Below, piece after piece: positions 17,891-27,134 of a stretch of DNA of 64,000 bases. This DNA comes from Nevskia sp. (GTDB taxonomy: Bacteria > Pseudomonadota > Gammaproteobacteria > Nevskiales > Nevskiaceae): assembly GCA_019689635.1 (NCBI GenBank), contig JADGHB010000003.1, positions 53,273 to 117,272 on the forward strand, in the 5' to 3' direction. The notes beneath the pieces were generated by a model that saw nothing but the letters and a program-made list of their open reading frames with translations, was not told the DNA's origin and made no database searches. Both the position numbers and the translations under genes were made by a program. Position 1 is the stretch's first letter; every line of letters starts with the position of its first letter.

Positions 17891-19330
17891 TTAGCGCGCT
17901 CGGTAAAGCGCCAGATATTCCGCGGCGGCGCGACGCCAGGAGAAGTCGCGCCGCATGCCGGCGCGGCGCAGCGCGCGCCACAGCGCAGGGTTGCGGTAAA
18001 GCGCCAGCGCGCGCCGCGCGGCGTTCGCCAGATCCGCGGGATCGCCGCGGTCGAACAGTACGCCGGTGGCGGTCCCTGCGGCCAGCGCTTCCGGCGTCGC
18101 GTCGTTCACCGTGTCCGCCAGGCCGCCGACACGACGTGCCACCGGCACGGTGCCGTAGCGCTGGCTGTACATCTGGTTGAGTCCGCAAGGCTCGTAACGC
18201 GAGGGCATCAGCAAGACGTCCGCGCCGGCTTCGATGCGATGCGCCAGGCGCTCGTCATAAGCCAGGTGCACGCTGACGCGCTCCCGGTGCCGCGCCGCCA
18301 GCGCCGCGAAACCGGCCTCCTGATCGCGGTCGCCGGTGCCGAGCACCGCGAGCTGGCAATCGTGTGCCAGCAACTCGGTCGCCACGGCGAGAATCAGATC
18401 CCCGCCCTTCTGCCACACCAGGCGACCGATGAAGGCGAGCAGCGGGATGCGCGCATCGGCGGCCAGGCCCAGCTCGCTTTGCAGAGCGAGCTTGTTGGCG
18501 CGCTTGCCGTGACCGACTGTCGCGCTGGTATAGCGGCGTGCGAGCAGCGGATCGGTCGCCGGGTTCCACACCGCGTCGTCGATGCCGTTGAGGATGCCGC
18601 GCAGCGCGCCGGCGCGATGGCGCAGCACGCCATCCAGGCCCCAGCCATGCTCGGGCGCTTGGATTTCCCGCGCATAGGTCGGGCTGACCGTGGTCAGGGC
18701 GTCGGCATACGCCAGCCCGGCCTTCATGAAGGAAAACCGGCCGTAGAACTCCAGGCCCTCGGGCGTCCACAGCGACGCGGGCAAGCCGAGGCGGTCGAAG
18801 ACGGCGCGGTCATAGAGACCCTGGTAGGCGAGATTGTGGATGGTGAAGATCGTGCGCGGCGGTTGCGGCGCGAGCGACAGCCACACGGGGATCAGTCCGG
18901 TGTGCCAATCGTTGCAGTGCACGACTTCCGGGCGCCAGCCCTCGACGCCGTCGCGGGCCAGCCGCGCGACCGCTTCGCAGAAAGCGCCGAAGCGCAGCGC
19001 GTTGTCCGGCCACGGCGCGCCGTGCTCGTCGCGGTAGGGGTCGCCGCCGGCGCGCGCGTACAGCGGCGCGCACTCGGCCAGCCAGACCGTGGCGCCCACG
19101 CCCGGCAGGCGGCCCTGCCAGATCGCGAACGGTAAACCCTGCACTTCGAATCCGCCGATCCACCGCGCATCGACGAGCTTTTCGCGAGCGCCGCGGTAGG
19201 CGGGCACCACGATCCTGATGTCGACCCCCAGTCCGGCCAGCGCCGAAGGTAGCGCGGCGGCGACGTCGGCCAGGCCGCCGATCTTGGCGATCGGCAGCAG
19301 CTCGGCCACTGCGAACAGGGCTCGCGTCAT
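17891..19330 (-). CDS. glgA: glycogen synthase (ADP-glucose)
   Basis: A 479-residue GT5 enzyme that adds glucose from ADP-glucose to glycogen. It has the N-terminal ADP-glucose site AKIGGLADVAAALP, the HNLAYQGLYD region, FIGRLVWQKGGDLIL, and the C-terminal SRYEPCGLNQMYSQRYG motif of GT-B glucosyltransferases. The ATG at 19330 fits the family start (ALFAVAELLPIAKIGG). It is not part of the long glg operon on its other side. The FNR-like box at 19455 lies 131 bp from its start and appears to serve hpf instead. Confidence 0.94.
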   Translation of the reverse strand: MTRALFAVAELLPIAKIGGLADVAAALPSALAGLGVDIRIVVPAYRGAREKLVDARWIGGFEVQGLPFAIWQGRLPGVGATVWLAECAPLYARAGGDPYRDEHGAPWPDNALRFGAFCEAVARLARDGVEGWRPEVVHCNDWHTGLIPVWLSLAPQPPRTIFTIHNLAYQGLYDRAVFDRLGLPASLWTPEGLEFYGRFSFMKAGLAYADALTTVSPTYAREIQAPEHGWGLDGVLRHRAGALRGILNGIDDAVWNPATDPLLARRYTSATVGHGKRANKLALQSELGLAADARIPLLAFIGRLVWQKGGDLILAVATELLAHDCQLAVLGTGDRDQEAGFAALAARHRERVSVHLAYDERLAHRIEAGADVLLMPSRYEPCGLNQMYSQRYGTVPVARRVGGLADTVNDATPEALAAGTATGVLFDRGDPADLANAARRALALYRNPALWRALRRAGMRRDFSWRRAAAEYLALYRAR

Positions 19331-19454
19331 GGAGCCTTGGTCATCGACGGCATCCGAACCTCGCGCGATCGTGATCCGCACGCCTGAGGATGATCCGCCG
19401 TCGCGCCCAGGCGCCGCAACGACCTGCGTCGGCCGGAGTATTCGACGGCCGGAA

Positions 19455-19468
19455 CTGATCCAGATCAA
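19455..19468 (+). promoter_or_regulatory. FNR-type box for hpf
   Basis: CTGAT-CCAG-ATCAA, one mismatch. TATTTT (19491-19496) ends 34.5 bp from the centre, predicting a start at 19503. That places the TTG at 19495 outside the message and leaves the GTG at 19531 as the hpf start. Confidence 0.7.
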
Positions 19469-19530
19469 GGCCGCGGACGCAGCAGCGGATTATTTTGCGC
19501 ATCCCCTTCCTCGACGCGACGAGTGCGCCC

Positions 19531-19884
19531 GTGCAAATCCCGCTGGAAATCGACTACGGAAACATCGGCCCGACCCCCGCCCTGACCGACGCCATCCGCC
19601 GCCACGCCGCCAAGCTGGAGCGCTTCCACGAGCGCGTGACCGGCTGCCGGGTGAGCATCGAGACGCCGCACCGCCACCACCACCAGGGCAAGCCCATCAA
19701 GATCCACATCCGCCTGACGGTACCCGGCTCGGAGATCAACGTCAGCCACGAAAGCGGCACGGCCGCGCACCAGGACCCGCAGGCCGCGATCCGCGACGCC
19801 TTCGACGCCGCGCGCCGGCAGCTTGAAGACTACGCGCGCCGGCAGCGCGGGGACGTGAAGCGGCACTCCGCGCCGAATCCCTAG
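19531..19884 (+). CDS. hpf: HPF/RaiA-family ribosome hibernation factor
   Basis: A 117-residue S30AE-type protein that binds the small ribosomal subunit and silences it. The fold reads IPLEIDYGNIGPTPALTDAIRRHAAKLERF, then CRVSIETPHRHHHQGK, IKIHIRLTVPGSEI and DAFDAARRQLEDYARR, ending in a basic tail. It lacks the long C-terminal dimerisation domain. The GTG start is chosen because the FNR-dependent transcript is predicted to begin between the two candidate starts. Expression would couple ribosome hibernation to oxygen loss. Confidence 0.85.
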   Translation: MQIPLEIDYGNIGPTPALTDAIRRHAAKLERFHERVTGCRVSIETPHRHHHQGKPIKIHIRLTVPGSEINVSHESGTAAHQDPQAAIRDAFDAARRQLEDYARRQRGDVKRHSAPNP

Positions 19885-19892
19885 CGCTGCCG

Positions 19893-20234
19893 TTACGCCG
19901 GCTTGCGCCGCGCGCAGCGGCCGCACTGCGTCGCCTCCGGCGAGGCCGCTAGCCGCCGGCGTCCGATCGTGCGGGCGCAGGTTTCGCACACGCCGCACGT
20001 GCCCTCGTCGTAGCGCTGCAGGGCGTGTTCGACCTGGCGCAGTTCTGCTTCCGTCGCCTCGCTTAACCGGTCCAGGACTTCGTCGTTTTCCTTGTCCACC
20101 ACGGCGTCGTGCCAGTCGCGGTCGAGCGGGTTGGTCCGGCGCCGGCGGTCGCGCTCGATGCGCTCGAGGCGGGCCGCCAGCTCGTCGCGCTTGCCCTGCA
20201 GGACGGCACGCCGGTCCTGGCGCGGCTTGTTCAT
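19893..20234 (-). CDS. TraR/DksA family zinc-finger protein
   Basis: A 113-residue DksA-like protein. The N-terminal coiled coil ([22 protein letters not shown]) leads into the tip region with paired acidic residues ([11 protein letters not shown]). A four-Cys zinc finger follows, with CGVC/CETC and CGRC near the C-terminus. DksA proteins bind the RNA polymerase secondary channel and modulate promoters. It is the last gene of the glycogen operon, with its ATG overlapping the glgB stop by four bases. Why a transcription factor of this kind belongs to a glycogen operon is unclear. Confidence 0.87.
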   Translation of the reverse strand: MNKPRQDRRAVLQGKRDELAARLERIERDRRRRTNPLDRDWHDAVVDKENDEVLDRLSEATEAELRQVEHALQRYDEGTCGVCETCARTIGRRRLAASPEATQCGRCARRKPA

Positions 20235-22447
20235 CGTTCATCCTGGTCCGGGACGAGCACGATGCCGCCCAGCGGCGGCAGGGTCAACGACAGCGAATGG
20301 CTGCGCCCCATCCATTCGCGTGCCTCGGCGCGGACCGCGCCGAGATTGCCGACGTTGCCGCCGCCGTAAACCGCCGCATCGGTGTTGAGCCGCTCGCGGT
20401 AAGTCCCCGCCTGCGGCACGCCGATGCGATAGCCGTAGCGCGGCACCGGCGTGAAATTCAACACCACCACGACGAAGCGTTCGTCGTCGCGGCGCAGATA
20501 GCTCACCACCGATTGCGCGGCGTCGTGGCAGTCGATCCATTCGAAGCCCGACGGCTCGAACTCGCGCGCGTGCAGCGCGGGCCAGGCGCAGTAGAGCCGG
20601 TTGAGATCGCCGACCAGGCGCGCGACGCCCCGGTGCGGCGGATATTGCAGCAGCTCCCAGTCCAGCGCGCGGTCGTGGTCCCATTCGCGGCGCACCGCGA
20701 ATTCGCCGCCCATGAACAAGAGCTTCTTGCCCGGATAAGTCCACTGGTAGAGATACAGCAAGCGCAGCGTGGCGAAGCGCTGCCAGTCGTCGCCGGGAAA
20801 TTTCTCGACCAGGGCGCGCTTGCCATGCACGACTTCGTCGTGCGACAGCGGCAGCACGAAGTTCTCGGTGTGCGCGTAGAGCATGCCGAACGTGAGCCGG
20901 TCGTGGTGATAGCTGCGGTGCACCGGATCGTGCGCGAGATAATCCAGCGTGTCGTGCATCCAGCCCATGTTCCACTTCATCGAGAAACCCAGGCCCCCGA
21001 CCCAGGTCGGCCGCGTCACCAGCGGCCAGGCCGTGGATTCCTCCGCGATCACCACGGCGCCGGGATGGCGCTCGTGGACCACGGCGTTGAGGTGCTGGAG
21101 GAACTCGATGGCCTCCAGATTCTCGCGACCGCCGTAACGGTTGGGTCGCCACTCGCCCGGCTTGCGCGAGTAATCCAGATACAGCATCGAGGCCACCGCG
21201 TCCACGCGCAGGCCGTCGATGTGGAATTCCTCCAGCCAGTACAGCGCGCTGGCGAGGAGGAAGTTGCGCACTTCGGGACGGCCATAGTCGTAGGTCAGCG
21301 TGCCCCAGTCCGGGTGTACGGCGCGCTGCGGATCGGGATGCTCGTACACCGGCCCGCCGTCGAAGCGCGCCAGGCCGTGGGCGTCGTTCGGAAAGTGCGC
21401 CGGCGTCCAGTCCAGCAGCACGCCGATGCCGTGGCGGTGGCAATGATCGACGAACCCGCGGAAATCGTCGGGCGTGCCGTAGCGCGCGGTGGGCGCGAAG
21501 TAGCCCAGCGTCTGGTAGCCCCAGGAACCGCCGAAGGGATGTTCCATCACCGGCAACAGCTCCAGGTGCGTGAAGCCGAGCTCGCGCACGTAAGCGACCA
21601 GCCGCTCGACCAGTTCGCGGTAATTCAGCCAGCCGCCGTCGGCATTCCGCTGCCACGAGCCGAGATGCGCTTCGTAGGCGGCCAGCGGCGCGCGCAGCCA
21701 ATCGCGCCGGCGCCGCGCTTCCATCCACTCGCCGTCACCCCAGGCGTAAGCGTTCTCGGGTTCGACCATCGAGGCGGTGCGCGGCGGCGGTTCCATGCGC
21801 CGGGCATAGGGATCGGCCTTGAGCAGGATGTGCCCGTCGCGCGCGCGGATCTCGTACTTGTACAGGGCGCCCGCCGCCAGCTCCGGAACGAAGAGTTCCC
21901 ACACCCCGCTGGGCCGGCGCCGCATCGGATGGCAGCGTCCATCCCAGCCGTTGAAGTCGCCGACCACGCTGACCCGTTCGGCGCTCGGCGCCCAGACCGC
22001 GAACAACACGCCGGCCACCTCGTCCACGACGCGCGGATGCGCGCCAAGCCAGCGCCAGGCGTGCCAGTGCACGCCTTGCGCGAACAGGTGCATGTCGTAG
22101 TCGGAAAGCTGCGGACCGAAGGCGTAGGGATCGTGACCGACGCGGCGGCCGCCGTCCTTGCCGGTCCAGGCCAGCTCATAGCGCGGCGGAATCTCCTCCG
22201 CGCGCCCGGCCAGCACGAACAGATCGGTGTGCGGTACGCGCTGGAACGCCGGTCCGTCGCGGCCGAGCGTCACGCTCTGCGCCTGCGGCAGAAACGCGCG
22301 CACTTCGACGCGGCCCTCGCCCAGCGGCTGCCGCCCCAGCACGGCGAAAGGGTCCGGATGGCGCGCCTGCGCCAGGAGCCGGGCCTGCTGCGGCAGATCG
22401 CGGTAACCGTTCGGGTGCTGCGTCACGCGGGCATCGGTCTGCGTCAC
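20231..22447 (-). CDS. glgB: 1,4-alpha-glucan branching enzyme
   Basis: A 738-residue GH13 enzyme creating alpha-1,6 branches. The N-terminal N1 and CBM48 modules contain [22 protein letters not shown]. The (beta/alpha)8 barrel has [13 protein letters not shown], the nucleophile Asp in [19 protein letters not shown], the acid Glu in [11 protein letters not shown] and the transition-state Asp in [12 protein letters not shown]. The start is a GTG, three bases after the malQ stop. It is part of the glgC-GH57-malQ-glgB-dksA-like run of overlapping genes. Confidence 0.95.
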   Translation of the reverse strand: MTQTDARVTQHPNGYRDLPQQARLLAQARHPDPFAVLGRQPLGEGRVEVRAFLPQAQSVTLGRDGPAFQRVPHTDLFVLAGRAEEIPPRYELAWTGKDGGRRVGHDPYAFGPQLSDYDMHLFAQGVHWHAWRWLGAHPRVVDEVAGVLFAVWAPSAERVSVVGDFNGWDGRCHPMRRRPSGVWELFVPELAAGALYKYEIRARDGHILLKADPYARRMEPPPRTASMVEPENAYAWGDGEWMEARRRRDWLRAPLAAYEAHLGSWQRNADGGWLNYRELVERLVAYVRELGFTHLELLPVMEHPFGGSWGYQTLGYFAPTARYGTPDDFRGFVDHCHRHGIGVLLDWTPAHFPNDAHGLARFDGGPVYEHPDPQRAVHPDWGTLTYDYGRPEVRNFLLASALYWLEEFHIDGLRVDAVASMLYLDYSRKPGEWRPNRYGGRENLEAIEFLQHLNAVVHERHPGAVVIAEESTAWPLVTRPTWVGGLGFSMKWNMGWMHDTLDYLAHDPVHRSYHHDRLTFGMLYAHTENFVLPLSHDEVVHGKRALVEKFPGDDWQRFATLRLLYLYQWTYPGKKLLFMGGEFAVRREWDHDRALDWELLQYPPHRGVARLVGDLNRLYCAWPALHAREFEPSGFEWIDCHDAAQSVVSYLRRDDERFVVVVLNFTPVPRYGYRIGVPQAGTYRERLNTDAAVYGGGNVGNLGAVRAEAREWMGRSHSLSLTLPPLGGIVLVPDQDER

Positions 22448-22450
22448 CGT

Positions 22451-23815
22451 TCAAGTTTCCGGAAGGCGCCGGTAGCGCAGGAGAGTTTCGCGCGTTTTCG
22501 AGGCTTCCGGCAGTTGCGGCCAGTCGAAACGCCAGCGCCAGTTGCCGCGCTCGGTGCCCGGCGTGTTCATGCGCGCCTCGCTGCCCAGGCCCATCAGATC
22601 CTGAAGCGGCACCACCGCCAGCGGCGCGGGCGAGGCCCAGGCGCATTCCACCAGGGCCTCCGGCATGCGCGGATCGGACTGACCGAGATAGTGCCGCACG
22701 GCATTGCGCAGCGGCTCGTCGAGATGGCGCCACCAGCCGAGCGTGGTGTCGTTGTCGTGCGTGCCGGTGTAAACGACGCAATCCGGCCCATGGTGTTGCG
22801 GCAGGTGCGGGTTGTCCGGCCCGCTATCGAAAGCGAATTGCAGCACGCGCATGCCGGGCAGGCCGAGCGCTTTGCGCAAAGCGACGACGTCGTCGGTGAT
22901 GTAGCCCAGGTCTTCCGCCACCAGCCGCACGTCCCCCAGCACGCCGCCCAACGCGTCGAGCGCCGCGCGGCCGGGGCCGGGCGTCCAGGCGCCTTCGGTG
23001 GCCATCGCTCCGCGCGGAATGCGCCAGTACGCGGCCAGGCCGCGGAAGTGGTCGATGCGGATCAGGTCGAAGCGCCGCGCCTGGACTGCGAAGCGCCGCG
23101 TCCACCAGCGGAAACCCTCGGCGCGCATCGCTTCCCAGCGATACGGCGGGCAGCCCCAGTCCTGGCCGGTGGCGGAGAAGGCGTCCGGCGGCACGCCCAT
23201 GTATGCCTCGCACAGGCCGTTCGCGTCGAGCTGGAACAGCTCGCGGTGCGTCCAGGCATCGGCGCTGTCGTGAGCCAGGAACAGCGGCACGTCGCCGAAC
23301 AGCTTCAGCCCCTGCGCGTTGAGGTCCGCTTTGAAGGCGCGCCAGGTACGGTCGAAGGCGTGCTGCTCGCGTGCGATGTCGGCGATCACGGGCGCCAGGC
23401 GCGCTCGCGCCGCCTCGAGCGCGGCGGGCGCGCGGTCGCGCAGTCGCGCCGGCCATTCGTACCACGGCAGGCCGCCGTGCTCCAGGCGCAGCGCGCGGAA
23501 CAGCGCGTAATCCGGCAGCCAGTCGGCGTGCTCGGCCGCGAAAGAGTGCCCTCGATCCGCCGCCGCGGCACCGTCCGCCGCGCCCAGCAGGTCGGCGTTG
23601 CCGGCGAAGGCGGAATCCGGCAGATAGGGCGAACCGTAACGGTCCACTGGACCCGTCGGCAGGATTTGCCATACCCGGAAACCGCTCGCCGCGGCGTAGC
23701 GCGCGAAGCGCGCGCCGGCGTCCAGCCGGCCGTCCGGCAGCGAGGTGACGTGCGCCAGAACGCCCGCGCAGCGTTCGATCCATGCTCGCGCGGCGGACCC
23801 GCCGGCGCTCGTCAC
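22451..23815 (-). CDS. malQ: 4-alpha-glucanotransferase
   Basis: A 454-residue GH77 amylomaltase that transfers maltooligosaccharide segments. It starts at the catalytic domain (GVLAHVTSLPDGRL, FRVWQILPTGPVDRYGSPY). The nucleophile Asp is in LIRIDHFRGLAAYWRIP, followed by LVAEDLGYITDDVVALR and the GTHDNDTTLGWW motif. It lacks the N-terminal extension of E. coli MalQ and is slightly shorter than the roughly 500 residues usual for this compact class. The GTG overlaps the GH57 stop by four bases. Confidence 0.92.
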   Translation of the reverse strand: MTSAGGSAARAWIERCAGVLAHVTSLPDGRLDAGARFARYAAASGFRVWQILPTGPVDRYGSPYLPDSAFAGNADLLGAADGAAAADRGHSFAAEHADWLPDYALFRALRLEHGGLPWYEWPARLRDRAPAALEAARARLAPVIADIAREQHAFDRTWRAFKADLNAQGLKLFGDVPLFLAHDSADAWTHRELFQLDANGLCEAYMGVPPDAFSATGQDWGCPPYRWEAMRAEGFRWWTRRFAVQARRFDLIRIDHFRGLAAYWRIPRGAMATEGAWTPGPGRAALDALGGVLGDVRLVAEDLGYITDDVVALRKALGLPGMRVLQFAFDSGPDNPHLPQHHGPDCVVYTGTHDNDTTLGWWRHLDEPLRNAVRHYLGQSDPRMPEALVECAWASPAPLAVVPLQDLMGLGSEARMNTPGTERGNWRWRFDWPQLPEASKTRETLLRYRRLPET

Positions 23816-25452
23816 GCGCTGCGCAGCATGGTGCCGCCCTCCCCGTTTTCCGCGCCGCCGCCCAGCAGCGGCCGGTCGAGTTCGGCCGGCCCGGATTCAC
23901 CGATCGCGGCGTAAAGATTGCGTAGGTGCAGCCGGAACAACCGGTCGAAATCCGCCACCGTTTCGGCGCTGTGCGGACCGCCGGGCCACCAGAACCAGTC
24001 CGAGCCTTCGCATACGCCGAGCAGGTGCTGCGCGCGTGCGGCGCGCGGCGCGGCGTCGAAACGGCGCTTGGCCTCGACGAGCAGCGCCCAGGCGCGGTTC
24101 TTCTGCGGATGACCGATCCAGGTGAGCAGCTCGCCGTGCACCCAGCTCCCGGCGACCAGGGGCGGCAGCGCCGCCGGCGCGCACTGCGGATCGGCAAGGC
24201 AGTCGGAGAACGTCGCCATGCGCAGGGAGGGATGCGAACTCAGCCGCCGGTACAGACCGCGCACGAAGTCGCAGCCGTTGTTGGCGTACCACTCCCAGGG
24301 ATTCTCGCCGTCGAGGATCACCGCCACGCACCGTGCGCCGCTGCGCGCCAGCGGTTCCAGGGGGGCGACGAAATCCGCGACCGCGTCGTGCGCGTTCCAG
24401 TCCTTGTACACGAAGCCGATGCGATCCGAGAAGCGGTCGTCGCGGAAGAAGCAGGTGAGCGGCGCGGCGGATCGATACGGCCGGTGCGGGTCGTCGCGCT
24501 CGCGGCCGTGGCGGCGCAGCGTGGCGGCGAGCACCGACTGGCTGCTCGCCGTCCAGGCAAAACCCTCGTCGGCGATCAGCTCCAGGGCCGCCTGCGACAG
24601 TGCCGCCTCCGACGGCCAGCAGCCGCGCGGCCGGAAGCCGAACACCTGCGCGAAGCGTGCCGCGCCTTCGCGCAGGTGCCAGCGCGCGCGCTCGAGCCCG
24701 CCGGGATAGGGCACCGCGGGCAGTTCGATGCCCGGCGCCGCCTCGCGCGCGGCTCCGAAGTCGATCAGCAGCGGCGACAGCGGATGGTAGTAAGGAGTCA
24801 TCGACAGCTCGACGCGGCCGCGCTCGGCGAGGAGGCGGTAGCGGGGAAGAATGGCGCGCAGCACCTCCAGCATCCAGGCCAGCAGCTCGCGGCACTGCGC
24901 CGCGGTGTAGTGGCGTTGCTGCGTGCGCAGCGCGACCAGACGCGGGTCGTCGCTCAGGCTCTCGCCGCACCAGGCCAGCAGGTAGAGCACGACCAGATCG
25001 ACCAGGTCCTGATCGGGCAGGCTGTCCACGCGGCCGTGACGCAACTCGATGACGGCGCGCGCCGCAGCCTCGCGGTAGGCGGGCGCGCGCTCCAGCATGC
25101 GCGGCGCCAGGGGGCGCGTACAGGCAGCCACCAGTTCGGCCCGCGCGGCCGCACCCGGCGCGGGCAGTTCCACTAGCGCGTCGGACAGGGGTTCGCCCGC
25201 CGGCCGGCCTTCGCGCAGCAAGGCCTCCAGCCGCCGGACGTGGTCTTCGAGCTGATCGAGCAAGACCGGGGAGAAATTCACCACCGCCCGCGCCTCAGGT
25301 ACTTCTTCGAGGTGCGCGGCCATGTCGGAATAATCTTTCAGCGCGCGCAGCAAGACCCAGGGCAGCACCACCCGCCCGCCGAGCGCATCGCGGTACTCGG
25401 GCTGGTGCATGTGCCAGCACAGCACCACCGGCAGCCGCCGCTCAGAGGACAT
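23812..25452 (-). CDS. GH57 family glycoside hydrolase/glucanotransferase
   Basis: A 546-residue GH57 protein. It begins with the first conserved motif, [12 protein letters not shown], and continues with [14 protein letters not shown]. The motif around [17 protein letters not shown] likely marks catalytic region 3. [15 protein letters not shown] resembles the catalytic Asp region, with [18 protein letters not shown] at the C-terminal end. GH57 enzymes act on alpha-glucans as amylases, branching enzymes or transferases. Which one this is cannot be told, but it sits between glgC and malQ. Its ATG overlaps the end of glgC. Confidence 0.88.
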   Translation of the reverse strand: MSSERRLPVVLCWHMHQPEYRDALGGRVVLPWVLLRALKDYSDMAAHLEEVPEARAVVNFSPVLLDQLEDHVRRLEALLREGRPAGEPLSDALVELPAPGAAARAELVAACTRPLAPRMLERAPAYREAAARAVIELRHGRVDSLPDQDLVDLVVLYLLAWCGESLSDDPRLVALRTQQRHYTAAQCRELLAWMLEVLRAILPRYRLLAERGRVELSMTPYYHPLSPLLIDFGAAREAAPGIELPAVPYPGGLERARWHLREGAARFAQVFGFRPRGCWPSEAALSQAALELIADEGFAWTASSQSVLAATLRRHGRERDDPHRPYRSAAPLTCFFRDDRFSDRIGFVYKDWNAHDAVADFVAPLEPLARSGARCVAVILDGENPWEWYANNGCDFVRGLYRRLSSHPSLRMATFSDCLADPQCAPAALPPLVAGSWVHGELLTWIGHPQKNRAWALLVEAKRRFDAAPRAARAQHLLGVCEGSDWFWWPGGPHSAETVADFDRLFRLHLRNLYAAIGESGPAELDRPLLGGGAENGEGGTMLRSA

Positions 25453-26708
25453 AAGGCAACTTCTGCCCCAGCATCTCCGGCGTCACCAGCACCACGCCGC
25501 CGGCGCTGACCTCGAAGCGCCGGCGATCGGCCTCGGCCTCCTCGCCGATCACCATGTCCCGAGGAATGACGCAGCCGCTCTCGATCACCGCGCGGCGAAT
25601 GCGCGCGCTCGCCGATCTCGGCGTGGGGGAGGACGACGACCTCCTCGAGCTGGGCGCGGTCCTTGACGTGGACGAAAGAGAACAGCAGCGAGCGGCGCAG
25701 CCGCGCGCCGGAGATGATGCAGCCGCCCGACACCAGCGAATCCAGCGCCACACCGCGACGATCGGGATCGTCGAACACGAACTTCGCCGGCGGTGCCTGC
25801 TGCTGGTAGGTCCAGATCGGCCAGCTCCGGTCGTAGAGGTCCAGCGGCGGCGTGACCGCGGTCAGTTCGAGGTTGGCCTGCCAGTAAGCGTCGAGATTGC
25901 CGACGTCGCGCCAGTAGCCCTGGGTGTTGCCGGCGATGTCGCGAAAGGCGAACGCCTGCACCGGCTCGCCGGCCGCGATCATGGCCGGCAGGATGTCCCT
26001 GCCGAAATCGTGGCAGGAACCCTGGCGTTCCTGGTCCTCCAGGAGGACGCGCATCAGACGGTCGGTCTGGAACACGTAGATGCCCATCGAGGCCAGCGCG
26101 AAACCGGGCTTGCCCGGGATCTCGACGGGCGTCGGCGATTTTTCCTGGAACTGCTGGATGCGTCCTTGCGCGTCCACCACTGCCACGCCGAACTCGCGCG
26201 CCTCCGCCGCCGGTACTTCCACGCAGCCCACGGTCACCGCCGCGCCGCTGGCGACGTGCTGGATCAGCATCGGCACGTAGTCCATCTTGTAGACGTGGTC
26301 CCCGCCGAGCACCAGCACGAACTGCGGCGAGTGGGCCTCGACGATGTCCAGGTTCTGGTACACCGCGTCGGCGGTGCCCACGTACCAGCCGCCGCCGGTG
26401 CGCTGTTGCGCGGGCAGGATCTCGACGAACTCGTTGAGCTCCGCGCGCAGGAAACCCCAGGTGTCCTCGATGTGGCGGATCAGGGAATGCGCCTTGTACT
26501 GGGTCAACACGCCCACGCGACGGATGCCGGAATTGATGCAGTTGGAGATCGGGAAATCGATCAGGCGGTACTTGCCCCCGAAAGGCACCGCCGGCTTGAC
26601 GCGGTGGCGGGTCAGCGCGCCCAGGCGCGTGCCGCGCCCGCCCGCCAGCACCAGGGCCAGCGTGTCGCGGACGGTCAGACCGGCGAGACGGGAAACTTGC
26701 GGCGTCAC
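25442..26708 (-). CDS. glgC: glucose-1-phosphate adenylyltransferase (frame broken near 25605)
   Basis: Makes ADP-glucose from ATP and glucose-1-phosphate. The N-terminal catalytic domain is clear: [54 protein letters not shown] and [13 protein letters not shown]. The C-terminal left-handed beta-helix continues to EIGERA, where the frame is lost. The rest ([21 protein letters not shown]) lies in the next frame and ends in LPYVL at 25442. Adding one GC unit to the GC run at 25601-25608 restores a normal-length protein. This is either a sequence error or real slippage. The start is a GTG, and the first gene of the operon lies 21 bases upstream. Confidence 0.9.
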
Positions 26709-26729
26709 CGGCGATCCCCCGACGATTCG

Positions 26730-26951
26730 TCAGCGCAGCCAGTCGGCGCGCGAGCGCAGGCACTCGGCCCGATAGGGACAGCCGGTGTCGGCGCAGGTGT
26801 AGCGGTCTTCCGTGCCGAAGCAGGGTTCGTGGCCGGCGGCCATCTGCTTCAGCCAGATCGCCCAGCGCCGCGCGGTCGGGCCTGGTGGCGCGTCATCCGT
26901 GGCGAGAGCGCGGACGCCGGCGGCGTCGACGCGGGTTACGGCGTAGTCCAT
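26730..26951 (-). CDS. small four-cysteine protein of unknown function, first gene of glycogen operon
   Basis: A 73-residue protein I do not recognise. The C-terminal half holds four Cys in the pattern C-x8-C-x4-C-x5-C (EPCFGTEDRYTCADTGCPYRAEC), which could bind a metal or an Fe-S cluster. The CPYR segment resembles one in the DUF6455-like protein at 47632-48024. It is followed by glgC after 21 bases and preceded by a perfect FNR box centred 61.5 bp upstream. A role as a small redox- or metal-responsive partner of the glycogen enzymes is only a guess. Confidence 0.65.
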   Translation of the reverse strand: MDYAVTRVDAAGVRALATDDAPPGPTARRWAIWLKQMAAGHEPCFGTEDRYTCADTGCPYRAECLRSRADWLR

Positions 26952-27005
26952 GACAGGCTCCGGCGATGGTCGCGGTTATCCTCCCCGGCGGCGGCGGCAT
27001 GCGCA

Positions 27006-27019
27006 TTGATTTAGATCAA
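27006..27019 (-). promoter_or_regulatory. perfect FNR-type box for the glycogen operon
   Basis: TTGAT-TTAG-ATCAA. GAGGAT (26983-26978) ends 34.5 bp from the centre, predicting a start near 26971. This would drive about 7 kb: the Cys-rich gene, glgC, GH57, malQ, glgB and the dksA-like gene. Confidence 0.75.
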
Positions 27020-27134
27020 CTGCGCGAATGACCGTTCGATGACGGCCGCGGGCCGGGGTGGTCTGCACGAATATCGTCTCGCATTTTCTTTGCCAAATGC
27101 CGGCGGCGACGAATTCCGGGACGGCGGATGCGTC

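Noticed and set aside
19495..19530. TTG start for hpf
   Set aside because: It falls within the predicted -10 region and before the transcript start.
20297..23914. 1205-codon open frame on the plus strand
   Set aside because: It lies antisense to glgB and malQ, is rich in Arg/His/Gln/Ala typical of mirrored high-G+C codons, and shows no domain.
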